Assembly: GCF_024166365.1 (NCBI RefSeq)
Contig: NC_064842.1
Location: 11,007,001-11,071,000, forward strand
DNA: 64,000 nt
Direction: 5' to 3'
DNA from: Elephas maximus indicus
Taxonomy: Eukaryota > Chordata > Mammalia > Proboscidea > Elephantidae
The translations under genes and the position numbers were made by a program. Below are positions 11,384 through 22,374 of this stretch, in pieces. Position 1 is the first letter of the stretch. Every line of letters begins with the position of its first letter. Under the pieces are notes generated by a model, which saw only the letters and a program-made list of their open reading frames with translations, did no database searches and was not told the DNA's origin.

Positions 11384-11838
11384 CTATTTTGCCTTTGGTA
11401 ATGGCTGAAACTTGTTGGCCCTTCTCACTTTCTTCTTCTTACTTGAAGTAGTTTTAGTTGTACAACAGGATTTTCTTCTTGAACTCATGTGGAGCACTCT
11501 TTTCACTCTCCTGTGTGTCTTCAGCACCTGGTAGGGCAACAGAGTGACACCAGAAGGGTATTAGGTTGGGAGAAGAGGATGGGGGCTGGATGGGAAGAGG
11601 GGCTTGATGAGAAGGGGTGTAGGCTGAGGAGGGGATTTGTGCTGGGCAAAGGTGGGATCAGAGTATTGAGGGGGGTCAGTGGGGACGCGGGGGGGGGGTT
11701 TGGGTAGGGTCTTCTGACCTTGCTACCTCTGGATCTGGGTTGAGAAGGGGTCTTCCTCTTCTTCCACCTTTTGGTGCCTGTGGTTCGTGGTCTCCTAAGT
11801 GTGCTATGCTTTTGTGATTTCCTGATCACCTTAGCCAT
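11384..11838 (-). CDS. Candidate two-exon gene, small very basic protein
   Basis: I do not recognise this gene by name. Exon 1 coding part is 11,719-11,838 (40 codons, MAKVIRKSQKHSTLRR start); exon 2 is 11,384-11,527 (47 codons plus TAG). The 191-base intron starts AAG|GTCAGA and ends CCCTACCAG|GTG, with a CTAAT branch-point match whose A is 33 bases before the acceptor; it is phase 0. The joined product has 87 residues, 34 Lys/Arg (39%), two adjacent Cys and no Asp or Glu in either exon. ATG context is AACATGG, a strong one. A TATA box lies 44 bases upstream. Size, charge, one short intron and compact promoter resemble spermatid nuclear basic proteins (transition proteins, protamines), but I see no alignment to them. 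If unspliced, exon 1 reads on to 11,521 as a 105-residue frame with a Pro-rich end. The splice model is inference; a decayed gene is possible. Confidence 0.45.
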
Positions 11839-11881
11839 GTTGAAATCTCCCAGATGTCTACCCCAGGGGTCCTGTCCTCCC

Positions 11882-11969
11882 TATTTATACCCCTCTCCAG
11901 GACAAGGAGCCACACCCCTTTTGCTTTGTTTGGTCAGCAAGATGCCCCTCCTATCAGCCCCCAGCCAAT
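11882..11969 (-). promoter_or_regulatory. TATA/CACCC/CCAAT promoter of candidate gene
   Basis: On the minus strand: TATAAATA at 11,882-11,889; GGGGTGTGG (KLF-type CACCC box) at about 11,910-11,918; an AACAAAG word (SOX-type) near 11,923-11,930; an inverted CCAAT box (ATTGG) at 11,965-11,969, about 80 bases above the TATA. The expected start near 11,855-11,860 leaves a 5' leader of only about 20 bases. Spacing fits a compact class II promoter; individual words are short and could occur by chance. Confidence 0.45.
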
Positions 11970-12555
11970 GGTGTTTATGGGGGGAATAGACTTCACAAAG
12001 CACCACTCCTGATGCCCCCTGGATGGTGGGGATGCTGGGGAGGTCAAGATACTATGGTTATAGGAAGGAGGAATTTCCTTAACACTACATAAAGGGGCTC
12101 CCCGGACTGACCCAGCAACGCTCCTCATGTCCTCGCCTTCAGTTCTAGTGGTACACACGGCAGGGAGAGGTTGGTTCCTTCAAGCTGTTCCCTATGCTAC
12201 TCCGATTCCGTAGTTTGTACTCTTACCTCTCACAGTTCACCGCTACCTAGTATTTTTGATGTGTTACCTGAAATACCTCCACCGTAATGTGGCCTTATTT
12301 ATATTTCAGTGGAAAGTGAATCACCTCACTTCCCTCCAACAAACTGCCCTGTGTGTCTGTTTTTATATAGACAGTGAGCTAAGAATGGTTTTTACATTTT
12401 TTTCTTCAGATTTCCCCAGTTTTTTCTTGTACTCACGCGTATGTGTGAGTGTATTTAGTTCTCTGCAGTTTTATCATATGTGTAGATTTCTGTATAAACC
12501 ACCAGAGTCTAGAGACAGAATAGTTCTGTAATAATCATTTATGTTGCCACTAAAG
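11970..12555. other. Unassigned, repeat-poor
   Basis: Upstream flank of the candidate gene. No repeat or gene is recognised. The sequence gaggaatttcc at 12,069-12,079 is close to an NF-kappaB site, but a single match means little. Confidence 0.4.
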
Positions 12556-12865
12556 TGTCCTCTCCTTCTATTATTTTGTCATTTCAAGAATGTTATATAA
12601 ATGGAATCATACAGGATGCAATCTTTTGGTTTAGAATTTTTTTCATTCTGCATAATTCCTTTGAGATTGATCCAAGTTGTTGCATGTACTAACAGGTCGT
12701 GTTCCACGGTACAGGCGTGCCACGGTTTCATCATTCACCTGCTGAAGGACATCTGGGTTGGTCCCAGTTTGTGACTGTTATGTATAAAGCTGCTATGACA
12801 TCTGTGTATAGGTTTTTGTATGAATACACATTTTTATTTCTCTGGGATACACACCGTAATCACTC
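12556..12865 (-). mobile_element. Old L1 3' end, antisense
   Basis: Antisense ORF2 C-terminus/3' UTR: ttatataaatggaatcatac, tttgagattgatccaagttg, cacctgctgaaggacatctg, ataaagctgctatgacatct. These are hallmarks of old mammalian L1. Confidence 0.85.
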
Positions 12866-13265
12866 CTATCGTTTCCACTCTATTATCGAACACATCGAAC
12901 AATCTTTAAAAAATTAGTTAGTATATTTTTTTGCTTTAGAATTTCCATTTGGTTCAGTTTTATAACTTGTATATCTTTGATGAGATTTTCTGTTTTTATT
13001 TATTTGTTTCAAGAGAATTTGTAATTACTTGTCGAGGCAGTTTTATGATCGGTGATTTAAAGTCCTTGTCAGATAATTGCAGCTCTTGATTTGTCTTGGT
13101 ATGGCCATCAGCTGAGTGTGTGTTCTCATTCAACTTGTGATTATCCTGGTTCTTGTTTTTATAGGTGACTTTTAATTGTACCCTGACATTTTGGCTGTTG
13201 TGATAGGAGACATGCTCCAGGCCCTATTTAAATCTTCTATTTTAGCAGGAGGTTGCCCTGTTTAA
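12866..13265 (-). mobile_element. Old L1-associated 3' UTR, antisense
   Basis: Words such as tagaatttccatttggttca and gtcagataattgcagctctt resemble the antisense 3' UTR of old L1M subfamilies. A cognate but different stretch lies at 58,080-59,140. The subfamily is not determined. Confidence 0.55.
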
Positions 13266-14060
13266 GTTTGGCCTGCAGATCCTGGCCTACATTTGTAGAC
13301 TGTATTTCAATGGCAGTTTTCTTTTCAGGACCTTTGCCATGCTAATTTGGTCTGCTTGATTTATCTGTTGCAGCTGAGGCTCCCACCAGGTCCCTGCTGA
13401 TGCTGCCTCAGGGTGTGGAAGGACTTTCACAGGCTGCCTCCCTCTGGGTGGAGGAAGCAAGGGTTGGGAGGAAGAGGCTTTCTGATCCAGGCTTCTTGTT
13501 GTGGCAAGATCCCCTTCTTGGTGCAGCCTGGCCACCTGGTGTCTCTAGGCAAGGGAGTCTCAGGCCCATGGCAATGAAGGGAGGACCACTCGTTGTGATG
13601 GAATCCCGCTTGCTGGCACCCCCGATTGCTGAAATCTCTTGGTGGTGAGTGGATTCTCAAGACCAGCAGGGAGCTGGAGTACTTCCAGCCAGGTGCTTGT
13701 TAGGGCAGGATCCTCCTTGCCAGTGCTGACTGCCTCCTTGGTGTCTCCAGGTAGGGGAGGTGAGTCATGGTCCCACAGGGACAAAGACGCTATCTAGGCA
13801 GGGCCACTCGAGTACCTGGATCTCCTTTGGCAGTAACTCCCTTTCTCTGTGTCTCTGGGTGGGATAGGGGAGTCTTGATCCTGGCAGAGAAGGAGAGTGC
13901 TTGCTGTCAGTAGAACTCCCAATCAGCCCCCGTTGCCAGTGCTCCCAGGCTTGGCTGGTGTTGTTGGCAGGATTGCCTTTTCGGTACGGAGTAGGAATGA
14001 GCCTACCTGGGCCACCTTCGCTTGCTAGATTTGGGGTCAGGAAACATGGGATCTGAGTCA
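13266..14060. repeat. GC-rich degenerate tandem-like block
   Basis: The theme tggtgtctctaggcaaggga recurs as tggtgtctccaggtagggga near 13,740 and ctgtgtctctgggtgggata near 13,848, each near cctttggcag or ccttgccagtgc words. Spacing is about 200 and 110 bases, so it is an irregular, decayed repeat, possibly the GC-rich part of an old L1 3' UTR. The four overlapping reading frames here are by-products of the GC content. Confidence 0.4.
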
Positions 14061-14101
14061 TCACCTCCTATTGAGTGGGGGTTTGTAAGATGCACTACTG
14101 C

Positions 14102-14122
14102 TTTTTTTTTTTTTTTTTTTTT
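14102..14122. repeat. T21 homopolymer
   Basis: Uninterrupted T run, 21 bases. It could be the antisense poly(A) of an element I do not recognise in the next bases. Confidence 0.9.
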
Positions 14123-15690
14123 GGTCTGAAGCAAAAGTCCCTAATTTCATGTTATAGGCAGAATGTCTAAAAATAAATAGATTATTTGTTAAAAAAAATT
14201 TCTTTAGGGGTGGGTGGTTTGATGAAGCCTATAAATCTTTAAATTATTCGTGGGGAATTGCTCATAGAAAATGAATCAAGGTTCTAGTGGTTGAGAAACA
14301 CTTCAACGTCCGTGACACTGCTTTTAGCCAGGCGTTAATCTGCAACTAGAACAGAACTGACACATTGTAAATAAAATTAAATTAAAAAATTTGTACTCAT
14401 TAAATACTTGTTGAATGAGTGAAGGAACTGATAAAAAGTAGAATCTCTGCCCCAACTTGATTTCAAAATTCAGATGGTTTAAGTAAAGATTAGATGGTTT
14501 AGAAAGCAAATAAGACAAAAATTTTCGCTGGCTCTGTCTAGCAATTTATTTTTCTGAATCCGGACATAGAAGAATCCCCTATAAATTTATAATAAGCATA
14601 GAGAGAAGAAAATCTAAATATGTTTTGTCATTGTACTAAGGACCAGAAAGTTTCTGAAAAAGGAATGAAAAGTGCAGATCCCAGAGACCTCTAGACTTCA
14701 CGCAGAAGCTATTGGCCTGCCTGTGGTTTGGAAGATTGGTCCAGCACAGGGGCATGAAGCAAACCGTAACTCTAATTACAGCACCTTCAGAATGACCACA
14801 GTCAGAAATTTGGGTCACTAATGCTCCCTGAACGACGGGCGCTCCCACTGCTCCAGTTATGCAGAAAGACAAAGTGGCGGTATCCTTTGGCCAACAGAGG
14901 ACTGTGTTCAGACTCATGGCCCTTTCTCAAGAAAGTGTCCTCTGATTTGCTAAAACCCCAGGCTGCCTGCAGAGGCCTTTAGGAGGAAGGTAAGAATAGA
15001 CCATCAGGTGCGTCCTTCAGTGGACCCAAATAACCCCCCTTCACTTTGGAGATTCAGAGCTCTGAGAACATCTCCGAGAAGTCGCTCCTCTGTCTCCTCA
15101 TTGTCGCGCCCCCATAAGTCACTATTTTCCCTCCTCCTATCCCAATTTGCCTTTCCTCTATTTGGCAAACAGGCCAGTCACAGCCTTCCCCTGAGTGGGC
15201 ACTTGCTGAGCACCTTGTGAATCTCTAGCCCCTGGGAGACAGCTGGGTCCTCTAGGGTATGTACTGCCTCACCCCATGGACCTGGTTCTGGCTTCTGACA
15301 GAGGCTTAGTCCCTCTGCATTCCTCTGCTGATGAGCTCCAGCATGAGAAATCAGAGGGGCATGGCACAGGCCTCTGTCTACAGACTTCAAACACTAACAG
15401 CAGATGAGGCCTGGTGTTGGTTAAGGGCCATTTGCAATTGTAACTCTGTGTCTCAGCTGCACATTTTTATGTTTTGCATTACTAGCTCTTCCCGCCTCCC
15501 TCACACATGCCCTTGAGATGGATTGTGCAGGCAGGCATTGTCTGCACTACCTCAGTGGGAGACGGAGGCCTTGCCTTCACATTGAACATGTCTTACTTCT
15601 TGCATGTGAGGAGTGACCCTTTGTCGACTGGACATTGGCTGTTTTTTCTGCCATGGCAATTGGCAGTACTGAGCCCTTCCCACCTTCTAT
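14123..15690. other. Unassigned intergenic
   Basis: No gene is recognised. The 93-codon minus-strand frame at 14,636-14,917 and 70-codon frames near 15,010-15,390 show no motif. About 14,390-14,420 (acttgttgaatgagtgaag) is a short MIR/L2-like word. Confidence 0.4.
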
Positions 15691-15696
15691 CCTGTC

Positions 15697-15888
15697 CAAG
15701 CCCTGGTGACACAATGGTTAAGCACTTGGCTATTAACCCAAATGTTGACAGTTTGAACCCACCCAGTGGCTCTGTGAGAGAAAGACCTGGCAATCTGCTA
15801 CAGCCTAGAAAACTCTATGGAGCAGTTCTACCCTGTCACATGGGGTTGCTATGAGTCACAATAGACTTGATGGCACCTAACAACAACA
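15697..15888 (+). mobile_element. AfroSINE, sense
   Basis: Near-complete copy: gccctggtgacacaatggtt (box A), cagtttgaacccaccc (box B), acctggcaatctgctacag, tgatggcacctaacaacaac. The 3' end carries the RTE-like cctaacaacaac tail rather than the T-rich end of other copies. A second SINE is inserted immediately after it. Confidence 0.93.
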
Positions 15889-15901
15889 ACACAGCCTATA
15901 C

Positions 15902-16243
15902 ACGTGGCAGTGGTGGTTCTGTGGTTGAATTCTTGCCTCCCATGTGGGAGGCTCAGGATCCATTCCCAGGCAACGTACCTCATGAGCGGCCACCATCCAT
16001 CCATCAGTGGGGGCTTGTGTGTTACTGTGATGGTGACCAGATTTCAGCAGAGCTTCTAGAGTAAGACAGACTAGGAAGAAAGGCCTGGTGTTCTACTTTT
16101 GAAAATCAGTCAGTGAAAACCATGTGGATCACAATGGTCCAATCCACAACAGATCATAGGGATGGTGCAGGGCCAGGCAATGTTTCATTCTGTTGTACAT
16201 GGAATCACCACGATTCGGGGACCAACTCCGTGATAGCTAAGAG
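15902..16243 (+). mobile_element. tRNA-Gly-headed SINE with TSD
   Basis: Reference copy for the type-2 SINE. The head follows tRNA-Gly: tggttctgtggttgaattct (box A) and ggatccattccc (box B). The body (about 16,036-16,115, ttcagcagagcttctagagt and taagacagactaggaagaaa) matches the RTE 5' leader at 61,558-61,640. The last ~110 bases match the RTE 3' end. The flanking duplication caacaacacagcctatac at 15,884-15,901 and 16,244-16,261 is perfect. Confidence 0.93.
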
Positions 16244-16500
16244 CAACAACACAGCCTATACCTGGGGAATAGGCTAACTTAGGTGTGAAACACTGAGGTT
16301 CCATGCAGGAGCCTCCCCCATGAGCATGGCTATACAAGAGACTTATCTTTCCGTGGACAGCCACATTTCAGAGGCAGAATGCTGAGTTCTGGGTTACCTA
16401 CTCCCTCATAGCCAGGGCAGATAAAGAGTTTCCTGTAGGTCTCCTCTAGAAGATAAAAAGAATGAGTCTGTGAGACGAGCTTCTAGACATCAGGCCCAGG

Positions 16501-17062
16501 TGTGATTCTTAAGGTTGTGTCAGTTTGACAGGGCCATGATTCTCAGTGGTTTGGCAGTTATGATGTAGTTTAGCAGTCGTATAAAGATGTGATCACCTTC
16601 ATGATGAGATTTGTTATAATGTGATCACCTCCATGATGGGATCTGCTGTGAGTAGCAAATCAGTTGAAAGGGAGTTTCCTTGGGGGTGTGGCCTCCATCC
16701 AATATAGGTGGACATTCTGGCAAGGTTTGTGGGCTTTTGCTTGCTCTGGATCCTACAGCTGGCTCCTGTTTGTCTGAACTCCAGTTCTTGGGACATGAGC
16801 TGGCAGCTTACCTGTCATCTTGCCTACCGATCTTGGGATTCACTGATCTTTTCAGCCTGTGAGGAAGAGCCCTTCTGTCTGACCTGCCGATCTTAGGTTC
16901 ACCAGCCCCTGTGGCTACATGACTCAGGAGAAGCCTCTATCCTGACCCAAAGACTTGGCATGTTCCAGCCTCTACAACCACATGAGCCATTTCCTTGATA
17001 TAAATCTCTCTACGTTTATATGCTTTATTGGTTTGCTTCTTTAGAGAGCCCAGTCTAAGACA
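16501..17062 (+). mobile_element. Solo LTR, ERV-L type, 5-bp TSD
   Basis: Starts TGTGATTCTTAAGG, ends CTAAGACA. Flanked by perfect 5-bp repeats CCAGG at 16,496-16,500 and 17,063-17,067; 5 bp is the ERV-L/class III size. The same family forms 36,802-37,693 and the LTR of the provirus remnant at 34,528-34,888. No internal region is present, so it arose by LTR-LTR recombination. Confidence 0.85.
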
Positions 17063-17067
17063 CCAGG

Positions 17068-17915
17068 TGATTAGAGGGAGTTCAAGGTGGTCCAAAGGGC
17101 TTTCCCCACACACTCTGCTCTCTTCCTCAACTGTACCATTTTCTAGAATTTTAGCTTTAATAGTCCTTATTGGACTTCAAGACACCCTAGAAAAGATACT
17201 ATTCTGGGAAGTAATTCTCAATAACAGTATCCTGTGTGTTTGTGGGGGGGAGTGGGAAGAGCTACAGCATGAATGTGGTTTGTTTTCCTGAAAGAAATCA
17301 ACATTCCTCAAAGATTTATTTTCATTTTGGAATGTTCGTATTCAAAGCTCAAGATATATCATTGAGTCAAGTGGAAAACTTGCCTGCATTTCAGTGACAA
17401 ACTAGGACACTTCAAAGACTTTTAGGTCTTATTTTGGGCTGCTTTGGTCTATGCACCTTGGAATACCAGCCACGATACCCTGTCATTAGGGTGCATGGGA
17501 GGAGGATCCAAGAAACACTTCACCTATACCTCTTGAGGAATGGCCAGCTGTGAGATGGCGTCCTCTGTGGACTCATGGGGGCTGGAGGGAGGAAGGGGAG
17601 CTCACAGGACAGGAGATTTGACAAGTGTCTCTTGCCTTAATAAAGCATTAGACAAAGCATGAGAATAAACTTACTTACAGCTTATCACCTGGAGACTGAG
17701 TGACCAGAACTTGACTTAGGAGTGTGTCAATGAATGGTTCAGTGTCTATTCTTCTGCCGTAGAAAGCAGCAGAATTCAATCATTTGCAAATAAAATCAAT
17801 CTTCCACCAAACCCACCTTTTCAGAGAGATTCTGAGTATGAAAGATACACATGCATTATTGTAGAATTCCACATAGGATGTGTGTTTTTAAAAATACCCT
17901 ATATTACTTTCGAGT
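17068..17915. other. Unassigned intergenic
   Basis: No gene, RNA or repeat is recognised. Confidence 0.4.
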
Positions 17916-17917
17916 CC

Positions 17918-18113
17918 CTACAAGGTGCAGATGGTAATGTGCTCACTGCCAACTGAAAGGTTGGCAGTTGGAATCCACCCAGAGGTGCCTTAGGAAAAAG
18001 GCCTGGCAATCTACTTCCAAAAAAACAGCCACTGAAAATCCTATGGAGCACAATTCCACTTGGATACATGTGGAGTCACCATGAGTTAGAATTGGCTTAA
18101 TAGCAACTTTTTT
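17918..18113 (+). mobile_element. AfroSINE inside a MIR
   Basis: Head gtgcagatggtaatgtgctc, body agaggtgccttaggaaaaag and ggcctggcaatctacttcc, tail caccatgagttagaattggc and a T run. It directly precedes MIR sequence. Confidence 0.87.
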
Positions 18114-18116
18114 TTT

Positions 18117-18255
18117 AATCTTCTTTAATCGCAGAGGTAAAATGGGCAATAAAGTCATTTTAGAGATGAGAAAACTGAAGTTAAGGGGGTTAAGAAACTT
18201 GTCCAAGATGACCTGGCTGGTGAGGATGGCCAAGCAGAGACCAACAACCCATTTT
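18117..18255 (-). mobile_element. MIR, antisense
   Basis: Words tttagagatgagaaaactga, ggttaagaaacttgtccaag and agatgacctggctggtgagg follow the antisense MIR core. Confidence 0.8.
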
Positions 18256-18705
18256 CCTTGCATTTTATAAGCTGCCTTTCTCTACTATAATACGTGGCTT
18301 CCAATTAACAAGGAGAAAAATAATACCTTTCTATGACAAGGGGTTTGGTACAACTTTCATTTATTAAAGATATGAGTGAAGTGGAGAGTTTAGAAATACT
18401 GATATCTGCTTACTGGGCATCTTGCAGTACAAATCTGGAACTTAACTTTGAAACCTAGATTTTCAACTGCTTGTATGTGGGATCAGCACCCGTTCACATT
18501 TTGGAAGATCAGAGGGAGAAGAGCGGAGTGACCTCTTACCCCTGGGAACTGCAGGAGGCCAAGGATCCTGTATCCTGGCTTCTTGTACTGCTCGGAATGA
18601 CTGTGCTGAAAGGGAGTGCTCCTGCATGCTTTGCACGATCTTGGGGTAACATGCTCCTCCTCACGTCCTCCTCCTTGCTGACAGTCATGGTGGCGATGCC
18701 CATCT
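18256..18705. other. Unassigned
   Basis: No gene or repeat is recognised. Confidence 0.4.
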
Positions 18706-18956
18706 GTTGCTGGTTGCCATCAAGTTGACTCTGACTCATGGTCACCTTATATGTAAGAGATATCAACTCACTTACTTTGGACACATCATCAGGAAAGACC
18801 AATAGCTAGGAAAGAACATCATGTTTAGTAAAGGGAGGGCCAATAGAAATGAAGGAGACCCTCTGTGAGATGTTTTGACATAATACCTGCAGCAATGGAC
18901 TCAAACCTACCTATGATCAAGAAAATGGTGCAAGACTGGGCAACGTTTTGTTCTAC
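18706..18956 (+). mobile_element. RTE 3' fragment with SINE-tail scrap
   Basis: 18,752-18,956 matches the RTE 3' end (acacatcatcaggaaagacc, aggagaccctctgtgagatg, ggtgcaagactgggcaacgt) but stops before the terminal tail. Just before it, 18,706-18,750 carries an antisense copy of the shared LINE/SINE tail (ggttgccatcaagttgactc), so the last part appears inverted or is a separate SINE scrap. Confidence 0.75.
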
Positions 18957-20254
18957 CCATCTCTACAGAGCCCAGATCTCAGCACTGCCTCAGTTGTTCC
19001 ACCAACCTGCGGTCCTGCTTTCAACCTGCTGTCCACCTGTGACAACTGTAGCATCAATCTTAGAAATCGAGGACCTTAAGGCAAAGTAGCAGGAGAAGGT
19101 GGGTCAGAACCCCACTCTTTTGATTTCTAATCCAGTCCTGCCTTCACTTCAGAGATCTAAAGCAAAGTGAGGAGACACAGCACCGAAACTCAACAAATTT
19201 TCCATTTCCAAAGATTATCCTCTAAATTAAGAAATTTTCCTTCATTAGAAACAAACATGACTGAGGGAAGGAGACTTCGATTTGAACACAGGTATGCACT
19301 CATTAAAGATTTTAGTCTTTCTCCTCTTTATTTAAATCTAGGTCAATCTGCCTGTCTTTACATTTCTAAATCAGAGGCTGTGTGATAGATTTCTCATAAG
19401 GATTCTTTAACCAATGAAACTTTTTCTGGCTCATTGACACTGTAATTTTTTTTTATTTGTCTTTTTTTTCACTTAACATGCACTTATTTGAAAAACAAAT
19501 CTTGAAATTTTTGCCATTAGGCACACTGCCTATAAAACCGTCTGTTTGCAGAGAGCCTCTCGGGGGTACCCTGCAGGTGCCAAAGGCTCAGCAGCTGCAG
19601 CAGTCACATACTGATGGATTTAGGGAATGGAATGGACTTCAGATCCAGGATGACCAAATGAGATATACTTTACAACTCTAAGTGAAGCTTATGTTAAAAA
19701 TTAAAAGGCCTTTATAGATGGTTTTTGTTTCTCCCCTGAGGCTTCTAAATCAGGAAGACAGCTTGCAGCAGCCCGTGTATTGGGTATTTCTTGCATGGTC
19801 TGGCTCCGTGAAAAACCAGAGGACCAACACATTTGCCCTGGTTGGATTTCTGGAACGAGGCTGGGAGAAGGTTGCTCAGAGGGCTCTTTGGAGGTCAGAC
19901 TCCTGCAGTAGAAGGTAGATAGCTTTTCCACGTGGGTTTTGGCAGCCATTGATGTCACCTGCTTTTCCAAATTTCCTTGTGATTTTCATCTGCTTGTGTG
20001 TGGGGTAAGCAGCTAAGGTGGCAGCTCTGACAAATGGAACAGCTAATGAGGTAACATGGGCCTGGCTATTGTTCAAAGCAGATCAAATAAAAATACCGTC
20101 AGACAATTCCCTTGTGGTGTGTACATTTTCAACTATAAGTCAATGGTGAAAGTAGCTATAAGGAAATTGAAAGTGTGGTCCCATTGCAAGTAAGAGCCTT
20201 GATTTGTAGGGATTATGAGAGAGCCCCTACGCTTTATCAGCCTGGCATTAGCAT
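18957..20254. other. Unassigned intergenic
   Basis: No gene is recognised. Frames of 60-90 codons near 19,167-19,970 carry no motif and overlap each other on both strands. Confidence 0.4.
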
Positions 20255-20255
20255 G

Positions 20256-20461
20256 CTGGTACAGACTAAGATGGAGTAGGCAGAAAGGCCTGCGAATCAA
20301 ATCAGCCAGGGAAAACCTTCTAGATCACAATGGTCTGATCTGCAACCAATCATGGGGATGGTGTAGGACAAGGCAACGTTTCGCTCTGTTGTGTGTTTGT
20401 GTTTATGTCTACTGATCCACGGGGTTGCAGGACTGACTTGACAGCAGCCAACAACAACAAT
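20256..20461 (+). mobile_element. tRNA-Gly SINE, head missing
   Basis: Starts at gtacagactaagatggagta, the RTE-leader part of the type-2 SINE, then gatcacaatggtctgatctg, ggggatggtgtaggacaagg and the tail agcagccaacaacaacaata. The tRNA head is absent. Confidence 0.85.
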
Positions 20462-22204
20462 AAACATAATTAATGGCAGGGACCTCCAGGTGTTTGTACA
20501 CTTCTTCTCCACGTTCTAATAAATATAAATAAGAGGGAACAGGACCAGCAGCAGTAACTTAAAGCATTTTATTCTGAGGAGAAGAAAATAGCTCAATTCA
20601 TTTATTTCAGATATTTTAATCCTTTAAAACAACTTTACTGGAAAAAAAATTAAAATCTTACTGAGAAATAAACCCATGAATTCATCATGTTGCCTGAAAA
20701 ACAAAACCCATGCTTAATGTTCTAATATTATCCTTCCAAAATTTTTTACAGCACTTTATAAACACCATCCATCAGTGCAGAGCATGTGGGGTTGGTGTTA
20801 CTAGAGCGTGCAATGAGTTTGGAACATTCTCTGTACAGCAGCCTCGCCTGTAAAGGTCAATAAGGGGAGCGTGCTCCTTTCAACAGCACATTTCTTGAAG
20901 ATGCTCCACAAGGCCTTTGAAGATTTGCATGTTTACTAGCAGCAGTAAAACAGAGAAGAGCAGAAATGTTAAAGAAGCTCTAGATGGCTATAGTCCCAGG
21001 AACAAGTAAGCCTGGATCTGGAGCATAAAATTCTTCAGAAAAAGACTTTGAAGTTTGTTTCAATCTGTGAAATTCTAGTAACGGTCTAAATTTGCTCCTC
21101 CACATCTGGGGGAAATGATTGCCACAACAAATGGTATGGATATGTCCATTTGTTCATTCATTAAGTCAACACAGTTTTAGCAAAGGCCTCTTATTCATTA
21201 GAAAATGGTCCCGGGACTTCAAGGAATAGAGAGGTGAGTGGGATCCCTGGCCTTCAATGATCTTATTCTGTACTTAAAAGGGGAAGATCCGTAGTACATA
21301 TGGTAATATGTGGTACAACCTAAAGATAAACATCATGAGCAGTATCAGGTTCAGAGATGAAAAGTTGGGGGAGGGCATATTGGTGGGGTTGATCTAATGG
21401 AAGGACTCATAAAAGGGTTTGTATTTCAGTCGAAGAATATGTTGGAGATCTACAGTTGAAAAGGCCAGGAGACATGGGAGAGTATGCCAGGCAAATGTAT
21501 ACCCTGACTAAAAGCACGGAAGTTGGAAAATATGCAAGGTAGGCTTGAGAAGAGGAGTTCAATTTGATTAAATCATAGAAAATGTGTTGGAGATTAGAAA
21601 GTGATTAAATTATATAAGCAGGCAGTGTAGAAGGTCTTGACAGTCAGGTGAAAGTATTCAGGATGGCTTACTTCCTCAGCCAGGTGTGCGTAGAAACGTT
21701 TTTAAGACTGTGCAAGGACACGTGAGAAATGGTAAACCCCTATCTCAAAAGGACCTTCTTGTTCCAGAGGCACTTTTACCCTGTTACAGTTAAACCTGCA
21801 AAAGCCAGAACCTGTCTACGGCAGAAACCTGTCAGAGAAGGAAAACTCAAATAACAGAGAGAGGTAGAAAAGTGGTAAGACTGCACCCTGTCAAAGGTGG
21901 ACAACTTATGAGACCTGGAATAACTAGGCAGTCCTGTTGCGTTCCAGCTCTCACAGGATTCACTGTACTTCATGTTTCTGGATCACTCTGTTAATTCAAT
22001 AAGTTGGGTTGTTCAGCTGTGCTACCCTTCTCTGGAGCTTTTGATTGTACATAGTGAATAGCACTACTTCTCCCAAATGAAGGAACCCGTGTTTCTTCTT
22101 CCTTCCACCTTGTCCATTCATGACCTGTACCCACCATCACAAACTGTGATGTAGCTTCTCGTGGCACTCAACCTCAACAGTACACTCATCTCCAGACACA
22201 GTCC
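20462..22204. other. Mostly unassigned, L2-like traces
   Basis: No gene is recognised. About 21,145-21,330 (tttgttcattcattaagtca) and 21,420-21,720 (aggtaggcttgagaagagg and similar) resemble ancient dispersed repeats of L2 or related type, too diverged to name. Confidence 0.4.
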
Positions 22205-22275
22205 TGAAGGCTAACAAGAATCACTTGCCCAGGGTTACAAAGCTATAAGTGTTAGAGCTAAGAAACTCTGAGATA
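22205..22275 (-). mobile_element. MIR fragment, antisense
   Basis: cttgcccagggttacaaagc and ctataagtgttagagctaag match the antisense MIR core (cttgcccaaggtcacacagc). Confidence 0.65.
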
Positions 22276-22374
22276 AGAAAGTTATGGTCAGACCTTGCAT
22301 TATTCAGGAAATTGATAAAGGCTGTTTTGCACCCTTTAATAGTCTCAGTTGGCCCACAGTCTGTTGTATTGGAC

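Noticed and set aside
11521..11838. Single-exon 105-residue basic/proline-rich protein
   Set aside because: The second half is a low-complexity Pro/Ser/Leu run that arises from a G-rich tract on the other strand; the spliced reading keeps the basic, acid-free composition and has proper splice signals.
15902..15975. tRNA-Gly gene
   Set aside because: The tRNA-like bases are the head of a SINE; the anticodon arm is not intact and the copy continues into RTE-derived sequence.
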